A DNA stretch of 64,000 nt from Aliiroseovarius sp. (GTDB lineage Bacteria > Pseudomonadota > Alphaproteobacteria > Rhodobacterales > Rhodobacteraceae): the NCBI RefSeq assembly GCF_030148435.1, contig NZ_JASBTN010000079.1, positions 1 to 64,000 of the forward strand, written 5' to 3'. A program made the position numbers and the translations under genes. Below are positions 18,419 through 26,961 of this stretch, one piece after another; position 1 is the stretch's first letter; each line of letters begins with the position of its first letter. The notes under the pieces are model-generated. The model did no database searches. It saw only the letters and a list, made by a program, of their open reading frames with translations, and was not told where the DNA came from.

Positions 18419-19285
18419 GTGGACCTTGTCCTGCATATCGGCGCGCATCGCACGGCGACGACCGCGATGCAGGACATGCTGGTCGCCGCCCGTCCCGCCC
18501 TGTCGGCGGCACGGGTGACGGCTCTGGTTCACGAGGAACTGGGGGCGGTCGAGGGATTCTCGACCGTGCCTGTTCGCGAAGGCTGGGACAAGACACGTGC
18601 AGCCTTCGACCGGGCCACCCGGGGCGCCGAAACTGTGCTGATTTCCGAGGAAAACCTGATCGGCGACATGGGGTGGAACATCCGTTCGGGCCAGTTCTAT
18701 CCGAATGCCCGGCGCCGCCTGAGCGCCTATCGCGATTTTCTGGGTCAAGCCCCGCTGCGCATCGGTCTGGGCATTCGCGGCTATGCTGACTACTGGATCT
18801 CGGCCCATGCGCAGGAGCTGAGCTACTGCCACGTCGGCCGTGAGGGCGTCGTGCGTTTTGCCGAGGCGCGGGCACAGCTGATGGCTGTCAATCGCGGCTG
18901 GCGCGACCTGGTACGCGATCTGCGTGTCGTGTTTCCCGAAAGCGAGCTGGTGATCTGGCCGCTGGAACACCGCATTGCGCTGCCCGATCTGGCGCGTCGC
19001 CTGTTGGGGCTGGCCGATCTGGCCTTGCCGAACCCGCCAGCCGGTGTGAATGCCGCGCCGGATCACGGCAAGCTCAAGCCGCTTGAAGCCTTTCGGGCGA
19101 AAAACCCGAACGCATCGCGCCACGCCGTGCAGGAGTTTCTCGACAGGTGCGACAAACAGCCATTCGAAGGGTTTTCCTGCGCCGACCAGCTGCGCCTGCA
19201 GGCGCGCTATGCCGATGACCTCGGGGCGTTGGGGCAGGGTGCCGATGGCGCCGTGTTGCTGCCCCCCAATCGGGAAGCCGCGTGA
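18419..19285 (+). CDS. Sulfotransferase-like P-loop protein
   Basis: A 288-residue protein beginning DLVLHIGAHRTATTAMQDML, which resembles the 5'-phosphosulfate-binding P-loop of sulfotransferases (HIG-x-H/P-R/K-T-x-T-T). Further matches are weak, and no 3'-phosphate-binding segment is obvious. The start is GTG at 18419, one base after the pccA stop, with GGAG inside the pccA end, so translation is probably coupled to pccA. A role in propionate metabolism is not evident. It could be a PAPS-dependent sulfotransferase acting on a surface molecule. Confidence 0.65.
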   Translation: MDLVLHIGAHRTATTAMQDMLVAARPALSAARVTALVHEELGAVEGFSTVPVREGWDKTRAAFDRATRGAETVLISEENLIGDMGWNIRSGQFYPNARRRLSAYRDFLGQAPLRIGLGIRGYADYWISAHAQELSYCHVGREGVVRFAEARAQLMAVNRGWRDLVRDLRVVFPESELVIWPLEHRIALPDLARRLLGLADLALPNPPAGVNAAPDHGKLKPLEAFRAKNPNASRHAVQEFLDRCDKQPFEGFSCADQLRLQARYADDLGALGQGADGAVLLPPNREAA

Positions 19286-19304
19286 TGCTTGGCGCCGTTC
19301 ACTC

Positions 19305-19730
19305 CTACGGCTTGGCCCGCTGGTCGCGCAGCTCCTGCTGGCGCAGGGGCATCTTGTCGATCGACCGCGTCAGCTCGCGTAACGACCAGGGCCCCGGCTT
19401 GCGCAGGTATTTCGCGCCGTCCTTGCCGATCAGAACAAAGGCGAAGCCGCGCGGACGCAATGCCGTGCGGATCGGGCTCATGGCGGCCGGGTCGGTGTCG
19501 GTGATCACGATCACGTCACGGCTGAGCAAGACCTCGGGTTCGTCGCGGATGGCTTCCAACTGTTGCACGAAACGCGGGTCAGCCGGGTTGTCGGCAAAGA
19601 CGACCAATACCCGCTTAACCCATTGGTATTCTGACAATTCATGGTCGCCTGCCGGTTCGGGCGCCCAAGCCTCGACTGCGAAAGCGGGCAAGGCGGTAAT
19701 CAAGCTTATCAATGCGGCACGTATGAACAT
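19305..19730 (-). CDS. Secreted DUF4174-domain protein
   Basis: A 141-residue protein with a signal peptide (FIRAALISLITALPAFA) and a DUF4174-type body: YQWVKRVLVVFADNPADP, then DVIVITDTDP and RGFAFVLIGKDGAKYLRKPGPWSLRELTRSIDKMPLRQQE. The fold is thioredoxin-like, but no CxxC pair is present, so it is not an active thiol oxidoreductase. It lies on the minus strand between two plus-strand genes of the propionate region and is transcribed alone. Its role is unknown. Confidence 0.85.
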   Translation of the reverse strand: MFIRAALISLITALPAFAVEAWAPEPAGDHELSEYQWVKRVLVVFADNPADPRFVQQLEAIRDEPEVLLSRDVIVITDTDPAAMSPIRTALRPRGFAFVLIGKDGAKYLRKPGPWSLRELTRSIDKMPLRQQELRDQRAKP

Positions 19731-19812
19731 GGGGCCTCCTGTTCCTCAGATATAGGACGGGATGCCCGCAGGACAAAGGGCCCGTTGTGACGCGGGCAGA
19801 AAAGAGGGAAAG

Positions 19813-21930
19813 ATGAGCGACATCAAAACCTGGAAGGAACTGGCCGAAAAGGAGCTGCGTGGGCGGCCCCTGGAGGACCTCACCTGGAACACGCTGGAAG
19901 GCATCGACGTCAAGCCGCTCTACACGGCCGAGGACACCGCCGGGCTGGACCACATGGGCGGTGTGCCCGGTGTGGGTCCGTTCACCCGGGGCGTTAAGGC
20001 GACCATGTATGCGGGCCGTCCCTGGACGATCCGCCAGTATGCCGGGTTCTCGACCGCCGAGGAATCGAACGCCTTTTATCGCAAGAACCTGGCCGCCGGT
20101 CAGCAGGGCGTCTCGGTCGCCTTCGACCTGGCCACCCACCGTGGCTACGACTCGGACCACCCGCGTGTGGTCGGCGATGTCGGCAAGGCCGGTGTGGCGA
20201 TCGACAGTGTCGAGGACATGAAGATTCTGTTTGACGGCATTCCGCTCGACAAGGTCTCGGTCTCGATGACCATGAATGGCGCGGTCATTCCGATCCTTGC
20301 CAGTTTCATCGTCGCGGGCGAGGAGCAGGGCCATGACAAGTCGCTGCTGGCGGGCACCATTCAGAATGACATTCTGAAAGAATTCATGGTGCGCAACACC
20401 TATATCTACCCGCCTGAACCCTCGATGCGGATCATCTCGGACATCATCGAATATACCTCGAACGAGATGCCCAAGTTCAACTCGATCTCGATCTCCGGCT
20501 ACCACATGCAGGAGGCGGGCGCGAATCTGGTGCAGGAGCTCGCCTATACGCTGGCGGACGGGCGCGAATACGTGCGCGCCGCGATCGAGGCGGGCATGGA
20601 TGTTGACAAGTTCGCCGGGCGCCTGTCGTTCTTCTTTGCGATCGGCATGAACTTCTTCATGGAAGCCGCCAAACTGCGCGCCGCGCGCCTGCTGTGGCAC
20701 CGCGTCATGACCGAGTTCGGCGCCAAGTCCGAACGCTCCAAGATGCTGCGCACCCACTGCCAGACCTCGGGCGTGTCTCTGCAGGAACAGGATCCCTATA
20801 ACAACGTGATCCGCACCGCCTATGAGGCCATGTCGGCGGTTCTGGGCGGCACCCAGTCGCTGCACACCAACGCACTGGACGAAGCCATTGCGCTGCCGAC
20901 CGAATTTTCGGCCCGGATCGCGCGCAACACCCAGATCATCCTGCAGGAAGAAACCGGCGTGACCAATGTGGTCGATCCTCTGGCCGGTTCCTATTACGTC
21001 GAAAGCCTTACCGCCGAACTGGTCGACCAGGCCTGGGCCCTGATGCAGGAAGTCGAAGAGATGGGCGGCATGACCAAGGCCGTGGCCTCCGGCATGCCGA
21101 AACTGCGGATCGAGGAATCCGCGGCCAAGCGCCAGGCCAACATCGACCGCGGCGACGAGGTAATCGTCGGCGTGAACAAGTACAAGCTTGAAAAAGAAGA
21201 CCAAATCGAAATCCTCGACGTGGACAACATGGCCGTGCGCGAAGCTCAGGTCGCGCGCCTGGGTCAGATCCGTGACAGCCGCGACGAAGCCGCTTGCCAG
21301 GCCGCCCTGGACGAGTTGACCCGTTGCGCCAAGGAGGGCGGCAATCTGCTGGGCGCCGCCGTCGAAGCGGCCCGCGCCCGGGCCTCCGTGGGAGAAATCA
21401 GCATGGCAATGGAGAAGGAATTCGGTCGCCACCGCGCCGAAGTGAAAACCCTGGCCGGTGTCTATGGCGCCGCCTACGAAGGGGACGAGGGCTTTGCCCA
21501 GATCCAGAAATCGGTCGAGGAATTCGCCCGGGCCGAGGGCCGTCGCCCGCGCATGCTGGTGGTGAAGATGGGCCAGGATGGCCATGACCGCGGCGCCAAG
21601 GTGATCGCCACCGCCTTTGCCGACATCGGCTTCGACGTTGACGTGGGTCCGCTGTTCCAGACCCCGGAAGAGGCCGCCCAGGATGCCGTTGACAATGACG
21701 TGCACATCGTCGGCATCTCCTCGCAGGCCGCCGGTCACAAGACCCTGGCCCCGCAGCTGGTCCAGGCGCTGAAGGACCAGGGCGCCGAGGATATCATCGT
21801 CATCTGCGGCGGGGTCATTCCGCAGCAGGATTACGAATTCCTTTATGAAAACGGCGTGAAGGCGATCTTCGGTCCGGGCACCAACATCCCCGAGGCCGCG
21901 CAGCACATCATGGACATCATCCGCTCGTAA
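19813..21930 (+). CDS. Methylmalonyl-CoA mutase, single chain
   Basis: A 705-residue B12 enzyme that isomerises methylmalonyl-CoA to succinyl-CoA, the last step of propionate assimilation. The catalytic barrel shows the MCM signature [21 protein letters not shown], and the C-terminal cobalamin domain has D589-G-H591-D-R-G594, with H591 the lower cobalt ligand. The signature favours methylmalonyl- over ethylmalonyl-CoA mutase. ATG at 19813 is preceded by GAGGGAAAG; an upstream extension is not conserved-looking. A strong terminator follows. The epimerase is not seen in this window. Confidence 0.94.
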   Translation: MSDIKTWKELAEKELRGRPLEDLTWNTLEGIDVKPLYTAEDTAGLDHMGGVPGVGPFTRGVKATMYAGRPWTIRQYAGFSTAEESNAFYRKNLAAGQQGVSVAFDLATHRGYDSDHPRVVGDVGKAGVAIDSVEDMKILFDGIPLDKVSVSMTMNGAVIPILASFIVAGEEQGHDKSLLAGTIQNDILKEFMVRNTYIYPPEPSMRIISDIIEYTSNEMPKFNSISISGYHMQEAGANLVQELAYTLADGREYVRAAIEAGMDVDKFAGRLSFFFAIGMNFFMEAAKLRAARLLWHRVMTEFGAKSERSKMLRTHCQTSGVSLQEQDPYNNVIRTAYEAMSAVLGGTQSLHTNALDEAIALPTEFSARIARNTQIILQEETGVTNVVDPLAGSYYVESLTAELVDQAWALMQEVEEMGGMTKAVASGMPKLRIEESAAKRQANIDRGDEVIVGVNKYKLEKEDQIEILDVDNMAVREAQVARLGQIRDSRDEAACQAALDELTRCAKEGGNLLGAAVEAARARASVGEISMAMEKEFGRHRAEVKTLAGVYGAAYEGDEGFAQIQKSVEEFARAEGRRPRMLVVKMGQDGHDRGAKVIATAFADIGFDVDVGPLFQTPEEAAQDAVDNDVHIVGISSQAAGHKTLAPQLVQALKDQGAEDIIVICGGVIPQQDYEFLYENGVKAIFGPGTNIPEAAQHIMDIIRS

Positions 21931-21953
21931 GCGGAAGTCCGTTCCTGAAATGC

Positions 21954-21981
21954 AAACGCCCCCTTGAACGGGGGCGTTTTT
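21954..21981 (+). terminator. Rho-independent terminator after methylmalonyl-CoA mutase
   Basis: ACGCCCCC-TTGAAC-GGGGGCGT hairpin followed by five T, 25 bp after the mutase stop. Confidence 0.9.
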
Positions 21982-22011
21982 GCGTTCAGCCTGCGGGGCA
22001 GGAGGTGCCCA

Positions 22012-22632
22012 ATGTCCCTGGCCGAACTCGATCACATCGTCATCTCTGCCGCGACGCTCGACGAAGGCGCGGCGATGGTGGAACGTACCCTGGGTGTGCC
22101 CATGGCCGGCGGCGGGCAGCACGTGCGCACCGGCACCCACAACCGGCTGTTGTCGCTGGGGCCGGACTGTTACCTCGAGGTGATCGCGGTGGACCCGCAG
22201 GCCGCCGGGCCGGATTTGCCACGAATGTTCGATTTGGACTATTTCACCGGAGATGCGCGCCTGACCAACTGGGTTGTGCGTGTGAATTCTCTAACCGAGG
22301 CCCTGCACCGCGCCCCGGTTGGGACCGGCGACGAACAGGCGCTCGGCCGGGACGGGATGCGGTGGCAGATGGCCATCCCGCCGCGCGGCAACTACCCGTT
22401 CGGGGGCGCCTTTCCGGGCCTGATCGAATGGCGGGGCAAACGTGCCAGCGAGGTTCTGCCCGACAGTGGCTGCCGCCTGACCCGCGTTGTCATCACCCAT
22501 CCCGAGGCCACCGCGCTGGAGGTTGCCCTGCACCCGTTCCTCGCAGACGCGCGGGTCACTCTGAGCGAGGCACCCGAGATCACCCTTCAGGCCGAGATCG
22601 ACACGCCCACAGGACGAAAGGTGCTCCGGTGA
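22012..22632 (+). CDS. VOC/glyoxalase-like protein
   Basis: A 206-residue protein of the glyoxalase-like (VOC) group: ELDHIVISAATLDEGAAMVERTLG start, with a central HNRLLSLGPDCYLEVIAVDP segment. H9 and the E of LEVI could be metal ligands. The length, about 70 residues longer than methylmalonyl-CoA epimerase, argues against that enzyme despite its position after the mutase. GGAGGTGCCCA gives the ribosome site. Its TGA overlaps the GTG start of the next gene. Confidence 0.75.
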   Translation: MSLAELDHIVISAATLDEGAAMVERTLGVPMAGGGQHVRTGTHNRLLSLGPDCYLEVIAVDPQAAGPDLPRMFDLDYFTGDARLTNWVVRVNSLTEALHRAPVGTGDEQALGRDGMRWQMAIPPRGNYPFGGAFPGLIEWRGKRASEVLPDSGCRLTRVVITHPEATALEVALHPFLADARVTLSEAPEITLQAEIDTPTGRKVLR

Positions 22633-23102
22633 TCCGAGCTGCCACGCCAGAGGACGCGACCGGGATCCAGGCGTTGTGGAACCTCGCCATCCGCGACACG
22701 TTGATCACCTTCAACAGCGTGGAAAAGACGCAGGACGAGGTGCGGCGTGCCATCGACACCCATGACGCGTTTCTGGTTGCCGAAGAGGGTGGAGCGATCC
22801 TGGGCTACGCCGCCTTCGGACCATTTCGCGCCGGCGTGGGCTATACCCCGACCAAGGAACATTCGATCATGCTGGACCCGGCCGCGCGCGGGCGCGGGAT
22901 CGGGCGCGCGCTGATGCTCCGGCTCGAAGAGGCCGCGCGCGCGCAGCGGGTGCATTCGCTGATTGCCGGGGTTTCCGGCTCCAACCCGGGAGCCGAGGAT
23001 TTCCATGTGGCTCTTGGTTTTGCGCGGGTCGCCGTGGTGCCCGAAGTCGGCTTCAAGTTTGACCGCTGGCACGACCTTGTTCTCATGCAGAAGTTTCTGT
23101 GA
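22629..23102 (+). CDS. GNAT-family N-acetyltransferase (phosphinothricin acetyltransferase-like)
   Basis: A 157-residue GNAT enzyme starting at GTG 22629, overlapping the VOC gene stop (GTGA). The acetyl-CoA loop is LDPAARGRGIGRALM near 79-93, preceded by a beta strand HSIML. Features such as ITFNSVEKT and HSLIAGVSGSNPGAEDFHVALGFARVAVVPEVG match the phosphinothricin acetyltransferase subgroup, which acetylates amine groups of small toxins or metabolites. It is coupled to the VOC gene; both could act on a common xenobiotic, but that is a guess. Confidence 0.85.
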   Translation: MIRAATPEDATGIQALWNLAIRDTLITFNSVEKTQDEVRRAIDTHDAFLVAEEGGAILGYAAFGPFRAGVGYTPTKEHSIMLDPAARGRGIGRALMLRLEEAARAQRVHSLIAGVSGSNPGAEDFHVALGFARVAVVPEVGFKFDRWHDLVLMQKFL

Positions 23103-23132
23103 TTCCAGCCAGATTCCCGGTACACAGGGTCC

Positions 23133-23813
23133 ATGTCGCTCTGGTCCCGCATATCCGATGCCCTGGCCGCCCTGTCCAAGGGCGAAAGCCTGTCGGATGT
23201 GTTCTCGCACCTGCGCACGCCGCCCGAACGCACCGCCGGTTTCGCCATCGCGGTGATTGCCCTGGGGGCCAAGATGGCCAAGGCGGACGGGCAAGTGACC
23301 CGCGACGAGGTCTCGGCCTTTCGCGAGGTCTTTTCGATCCCGAAATCCGAGGAAAAAAATGCAGCCCGCGTGTTCAACCTCGCGCGGACCGACGTTGCCG
23401 GGTTCGAGGAATATGCCGCCCGCATCGCTGCAATGTTCACCGGGGACGACAAGCCGCTTTGCGACCTGATGGAAGGCCTGTTCTTCATTGCCGTGGCAGA
23501 TGGCGAATACCACCCGGCCGAAAACGAATTCCTGCAACGCATCGCCGAGATCTTCGGAATGAGCGAGGCGGGGTTCCGCCGCCTGCGCTCGCGTTTCGTG
23601 CCGGATGAACACCCTGATCCCTACGAAGTTCTCGGCATTTCCCCCGAAGCCTCGCTGGAGGAAATTCGCCGCGTCTGGCGCGCCGAAGTGCGCGAAAGCC
23701 ACCCCGATCGCATGCTTGCGCGCGGCGTGCCCGAGGAAGCGATCAAGCTGGCCGAAAAGCGGCTGATCGCCGTGAACCGCGCCTGGGAAGAGATCAGCGA
23801 AGGACGGGCCTGA
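23133..23813 (+). CDS. TerB/DnaJ-domain protein (DjlA-like)
   Basis: A 226-residue protein with an N-terminal TerB-like helical domain (ALGAKMAKADGQVTRDEVSAF, then MEGLFFIAVADGEYHPAENEFL, two EF-like repeats) and a C-terminal J domain from about 160 (DPYEVLGISPEASLEEIRRVW) with the HPD tripeptide in RESHPDRML. This order is that of DjlA, a DnaK co-chaperone, but the N-terminal membrane anchor of E. coli DjlA is lacking. Its stop overlaps the start of the following nuclease gene. Confidence 0.88.
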   Translation: MSLWSRISDALAALSKGESLSDVFSHLRTPPERTAGFAIAVIALGAKMAKADGQVTRDEVSAFREVFSIPKSEEKNAARVFNLARTDVAGFEEYAARIAAMFTGDDKPLCDLMEGLFFIAVADGEYHPAENEFLQRIAEIFGMSEAGFRRLRSRFVPDEHPDPYEVLGISPEASLEEIRRVWRAEVRESHPDRMLARGVPEEAIKLAEKRLIAVNRAWEEISEGRA

Positions 23814-24841
23814 TGCGCATTGCCACCTACAATGTCGAATGGTTCAACAGCCTGTTCGACGATGGGGGGCACCTCCTGGAGGATGACCGCTGGTCCGGCC
23901 GCCAGGACGTGAAACGGGGCGAGCAACTGGCCGCCCTGGGGGTCGTGTTCACCGCCATGGATGCCGACGCGGTGATGGTGATCGAAGCGCCGGACGACAA
24001 TCGCCGGCGCGACACGGTGCTGGCGCTTGAGACATTCGCGCACAAATACGGGCTGCGCGCCCGAAAAGCGATCCTGGGCTTTCGCAATGACACCCAGCAG
24101 GAGATCGCGCTCCTGTACAACCCCGATGTGCTCGAGGCCGTGCACGACCCGCGCGGGCACGAGACCGGCAAGAAAGGGTCTGCGGACGCGCCGCGCGTTG
24201 ACGGGGTGTTTCGCTGGGACGTGGACGTGGATGCCGACCCGGACCTGATCACCTTTTCCAAGCCCCCGCTGGAGCTGGAACTGACCGTAAAGGAAACCGG
24301 TCGGCGCCTGCTCATGATCGGGGTTCATGCGAAATCCAAGGCCCCCCATGGCGCCCGCAGCCCGGATGAGATCATGCGCGTTGCCATCCAGAACCGCCGC
24401 AAGCAGATGGCGCAATGCATCTGGCTTCGCCAACGGATAGAACAGCACCTGGCCGATGGCGACAGCCTGATCGTGCTGGGGGATTTCAACGACGGGCCGG
24501 GGCTCGACGAATACGAATATCTATTCGGCCGCTCCGGGGTCGAGGTCGTCCTGGGCGAGGCAGGTGCGGTCAAGCTGCACGATCCCCATGCGCGCATGGC
24601 CCTGACCCGCCGGGTTGGCCCCAGCCCAGTCACAGCGCGTTTCTATATCGCGCCCGAGAAGCGCTACCTGCAGGTGCTTCTAGACTATGTCATGCTGTCC
24701 GAAGATCTCTGCGCGCTGGGGCCCAAGTGGCGCATCTGGCACCCGTTCGACGATCCGGTCTGCTACCGGACACCGGAGCTGCGCGAGGCGCTTCTGACCG
24801 CCAGCGACCACTTTCCGGTCAGTGTCGATCTGGCGCTTTGA
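23813..24841 (+). CDS. Endonuclease/exonuclease/phosphatase-family protein
   Basis: A 342-residue protein with the EEP fold: MRIATYNVEWFNSL at the N-terminus (catalytic N), VIEAPDDN in the position of the metal-binding glutamate, GDFNDGP near 222-228 and the C-terminal TASDHFPVSVDLAL carrying the catalytic DH pair. Such enzymes cut phosphodiesters in nucleic acids or phosphate esters in lipids; the substrate is not clear. Its ATG overlaps the TGA of the TerB/J gene. No signal peptide is seen, so it acts in the cytoplasm. Confidence 0.85.
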   Translation: MRIATYNVEWFNSLFDDGGHLLEDDRWSGRQDVKRGEQLAALGVVFTAMDADAVMVIEAPDDNRRRDTVLALETFAHKYGLRARKAILGFRNDTQQEIALLYNPDVLEAVHDPRGHETGKKGSADAPRVDGVFRWDVDVDADPDLITFSKPPLELELTVKETGRRLLMIGVHAKSKAPHGARSPDEIMRVAIQNRRKQMAQCIWLRQRIEQHLADGDSLIVLGDFNDGPGLDEYEYLFGRSGVEVVLGEAGAVKLHDPHARMALTRRVGPSPVTARFYIAPEKRYLQVLLDYVMLSEDLCALGPKWRIWHPFDDPVCYRTPELREALLTASDHFPVSVDLAL

Positions 24842-24865
24842 CACGCGCGTCCCCATATTGGGGAC

Positions 24866-25171
24866 ATGAGACAGACACGCACATTCTTTCTGGGCGCGGT
24901 GCTGGCGCTGGCGACCCTGCCGGTAGTGGCGGAAGAAACCACGAACCCCGAGCTTGAACGCGGCGGAGAGCTGCTGCGCGAAGGGTTCGGATTGCTGCTC
25001 GAGGGCCTGGCCACCGAGCTTGAGCCGATGGCCGAAGCCTGGCAGGATCTGGTCGGGCAACTGGGCGATCTCAGCGCCTACCACCCCCCGGAACGCCTGC
25101 CAAACGGCGACATCATCATCCGCCGCAAGACCCCGCTTGAACTGGGCCCGGAGGGTGAGATCGACCTCTGA
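24866..25171 (+). CDS. Small secreted protein, 101 residues
   Basis: The product has a signal peptide (TRTFFLGAVLALATLPVVA, cleavage near residue 22) and a short acidic helical body (ELERGGELLREGFGLLLEGLATELEPMAEAWQDL) ending in RLPNGDIIIRRKTPLELGPEGEIDL. Homologues in this group have been labelled AAA+ ATPase, but no Walker motif exists and the protein is far too short. It probably acts in the periplasm. It follows the nuclease gene by 24 bp. Confidence 0.7.
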   Translation: MRQTRTFFLGAVLALATLPVVAEETTNPELERGGELLREGFGLLLEGLATELEPMAEAWQDLVGQLGDLSAYHPPERLPNGDIIIRRKTPLELGPEGEIDL

Positions 25172-25176
25172 TCCCC

Positions 25177-25210
25177 TCTTTATCTTGCCGCACAATATCC
25201 TGGGGTGAGG
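25177..25210 (+). repeat. Intergenic repeat, copy B
   Basis: TCTTTATCTTGCCGCACAATATCCTGGGGTGAGG, nearly the same as the cores at 564 and 31077, followed by the GGCC...GGCC arms also seen in copy C. It lies between convergent genes (the small secreted protein and ppx). Confidence 0.6.
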
Positions 25211-25377
25211 CCGTCAGGCCGAGGCAAGCGAGTACACTTGGGTACCGGCGTCGGCTGGCAGCGGTTTTTGAGAAACCGCGAGAAGCGGCAAGGCCCTGCC
25301 CAACTCCGGACAAGCCGAAGGCGTGGGCCGGAGACGGGAGGCCCACCGTCGCGAAACGCGTGGAGCGTGTCAGGGCC

Positions 25378-26916
25378 CTATCGCTGCGTCTTGACCGTCG
25401 CCTGGGCCCCCAGCGCATCCGCCAGCGACTGGAACCGCGCCTGGGCCACCTCTCCGAACAGGTCGGCTGCCTGTTTGCGCAAGTGCAGGTGCAGCTCGCG
25501 TTTCTTGGGAAACCACTTCAGTTCAGCCTTGCCCAGGGGGTCATCCACCGCGAACATCGCGCCGAATCGCATCGCCTTGCCCAGGGCCTCGGCGCGGGCG
25601 CAATCCTCGTCCGCGAGGATCGAGAAAAGTTCCTCGAACCGCGACCCGTCGCGCGAGTTCTTGTAACGGTGCAAAAGCGCCACCCCAAGGAACACCCGTT
25701 CTTCATGGGTGAGCCCGCCCAAGTTTGCGCGCGTGGCATTGTCGAAACAGACCTCGTGGCGGTAATCGGGGTGGGCGCGCCAGCTTACGTCATGCAGCAG
25801 GCAGGCCGCCTTGACGACGCGCAGCTCCGCCGGTTTCGCGGATTTGTACAGCGGTTGCAGGAAGGCGTAGAGCGCCTTGCCGAACCCCGGGTTGCGCGCG
25901 TCCTTCTTCTCGGCGAAATAACAGGCCTCGATCAGCGGGTCGCGTTTGCGCAGCCGGTCGGGCATCTGTTCATAGAGCATGCCTTCGCGAATCCCGTAGG
26001 AACTGACCGCGATTTCCTTCGGGCGGAACACTCGCACCAGCCGCTTCAGAACCAGTGCGGCGGTCGGCACCAGCGCCATACGTGTCGAGGAGGTGCCGGT
26101 GCGCTGACGCACTGCGTCCAGATCGGCCTTCTCGATCCATTTCAAAGTCTGCGAGAGCGACTTGGGCGTCATGCGGTATTCATGCAGCACGGTCAGCGGA
26201 TAGCCCCGCCGCTCCATGTCCAGTCGGGCAATGGCCCGCCAGGAGCCGCCGACCAGGAACAGGCGCTTGTGGTCGGTGCCCATTTCTTCGGCCAGGGCAT
26301 CCACCGTGCGGGCGATCTCGGCCTTCAACCCCTTCTTGCCGCCGGGAAGCCCCGCCAGTTTCAACGGGCCCAGTTCCGAGGTCACGCGCTTGCCCACGTC
26401 GCCACCGGTGATCTCGGCCAGTTCCAGGGAACTGCCGCCAATGTCGCACATCAGCCCCTTGGCGTCCGGCCAGCCCAGCAGTACGCCCTGAGCAGACAGC
26501 CGCGCCTCTTCCTCCCCGTCGATGACATAGAGCTCCAGCCCGGTCTCGCGCAGGATCTCCGCGCGGAATGCCGGCCCGTCGGTGGCATCGCGGACGGCCG
26601 CCGTGGCAACGGCGGTCAGCGGCGCCAGCCCCATGCCCTTGGCGATGAGCTGAAAACGCTTGATCGCGGCCAGGGCGCGCACGCGGCCTTGCGGGTGCAG
26701 ATGGCCGGATTCGCGCAGACCGGTACCCAGCCCGCAGAGGATTTTTTCATTGTAGAAATAGGCAGGAGACCGCGCCGCCCCGTCGAAAACGACCATGCGG
26801 ACCGAGTTCGATCCCACATCCACCACCCCGACGCGCGAAAGCGCCCGCGCCGAAGGGTCGTCGAACAGGGGACGGCCGAATGGCCCCCATTCTTCGGTAT
26901 TTCCGTCCATGATCAT
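25378..26916 (-). CDS. ppx: Exopolyphosphatase/guanosine pentaphosphatase (Ppx/GppA)
   Basis: A 512-residue Ppx/GppA enzyme that releases phosphate from polyphosphate or pppGpp. The actin-like ATPase fold is visible: VGVVDVGSNSVRMVVFDG near 28-45, the second loop DIGGSSLELAEI near 153-164, and a C-terminal HD-like domain with LLHDVSWRAHPDYRHE. It lies 45 bp downstream of ppk on the same strand, a common arrangement for polyphosphate turnover. ATG at 26916 is used; a second ATG two codons on is equally possible. Confidence 0.92.
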   Translation of the reverse strand: MIMDGNTEEWGPFGRPLFDDPSARALSRVGVVDVGSNSVRMVVFDGAARSPAYFYNEKILCGLGTGLRESGHLHPQGRVRALAAIKRFQLIAKGMGLAPLTAVATAAVRDATDGPAFRAEILRETGLELYVIDGEEEARLSAQGVLLGWPDAKGLMCDIGGSSLELAEITGGDVGKRVTSELGPLKLAGLPGGKKGLKAEIARTVDALAEEMGTDHKRLFLVGGSWRAIARLDMERRGYPLTVLHEYRMTPKSLSQTLKWIEKADLDAVRQRTGTSSTRMALVPTAALVLKRLVRVFRPKEIAVSSYGIREGMLYEQMPDRLRKRDPLIEACYFAEKKDARNPGFGKALYAFLQPLYKSAKPAELRVVKAACLLHDVSWRAHPDYRHEVCFDNATRANLGGLTHEERVFLGVALLHRYKNSRDGSRFEELFSILADEDCARAEALGKAMRFGAMFAVDDPLGKAELKWFPKKRELHLHLRKQAADLFGEVAQARFQSLADALGAQATVKTQR

Positions 26917-26961
26917 CCCCGCCAGGTTCCGTTTTCACCCTGCCCAAGCGCGCACGGAAAA

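Noticed and set aside
18415-18421. Frameshift joining pccA to the following sulfotransferase-like gene
   Set aside because: pccA ends normally after its biotinyl domain, and the next gene has its own GTG and a complete N-terminal P-loop.
16351-18477. A 708-codon open frame antisense to pccA
   Set aside because: It mirrors pccA exactly, is His/Asp/Gly rich with no recognisable domain, and is the expected result of high third-position GC. The same applies to long antisense frames over choW-lysE, betC, betB, the mutase, ppx, sat-cysC, hutU and pccB.
19639-22140. An 833-codon frame antisense to methylmalonyl-CoA mutase
   Set aside because: Same cause; the forward strand carries a complete, motif-rich mutase with a ribosome site and terminator.
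22012-22632. VOC gene after the mutase as methylmalonyl-CoA epimerase
   Set aside because: The epimerase is about 135 residues with a compact single VOC pair; this protein is 206 residues of the glyoxalase-like type and is separated from the mutase by a strong terminator.
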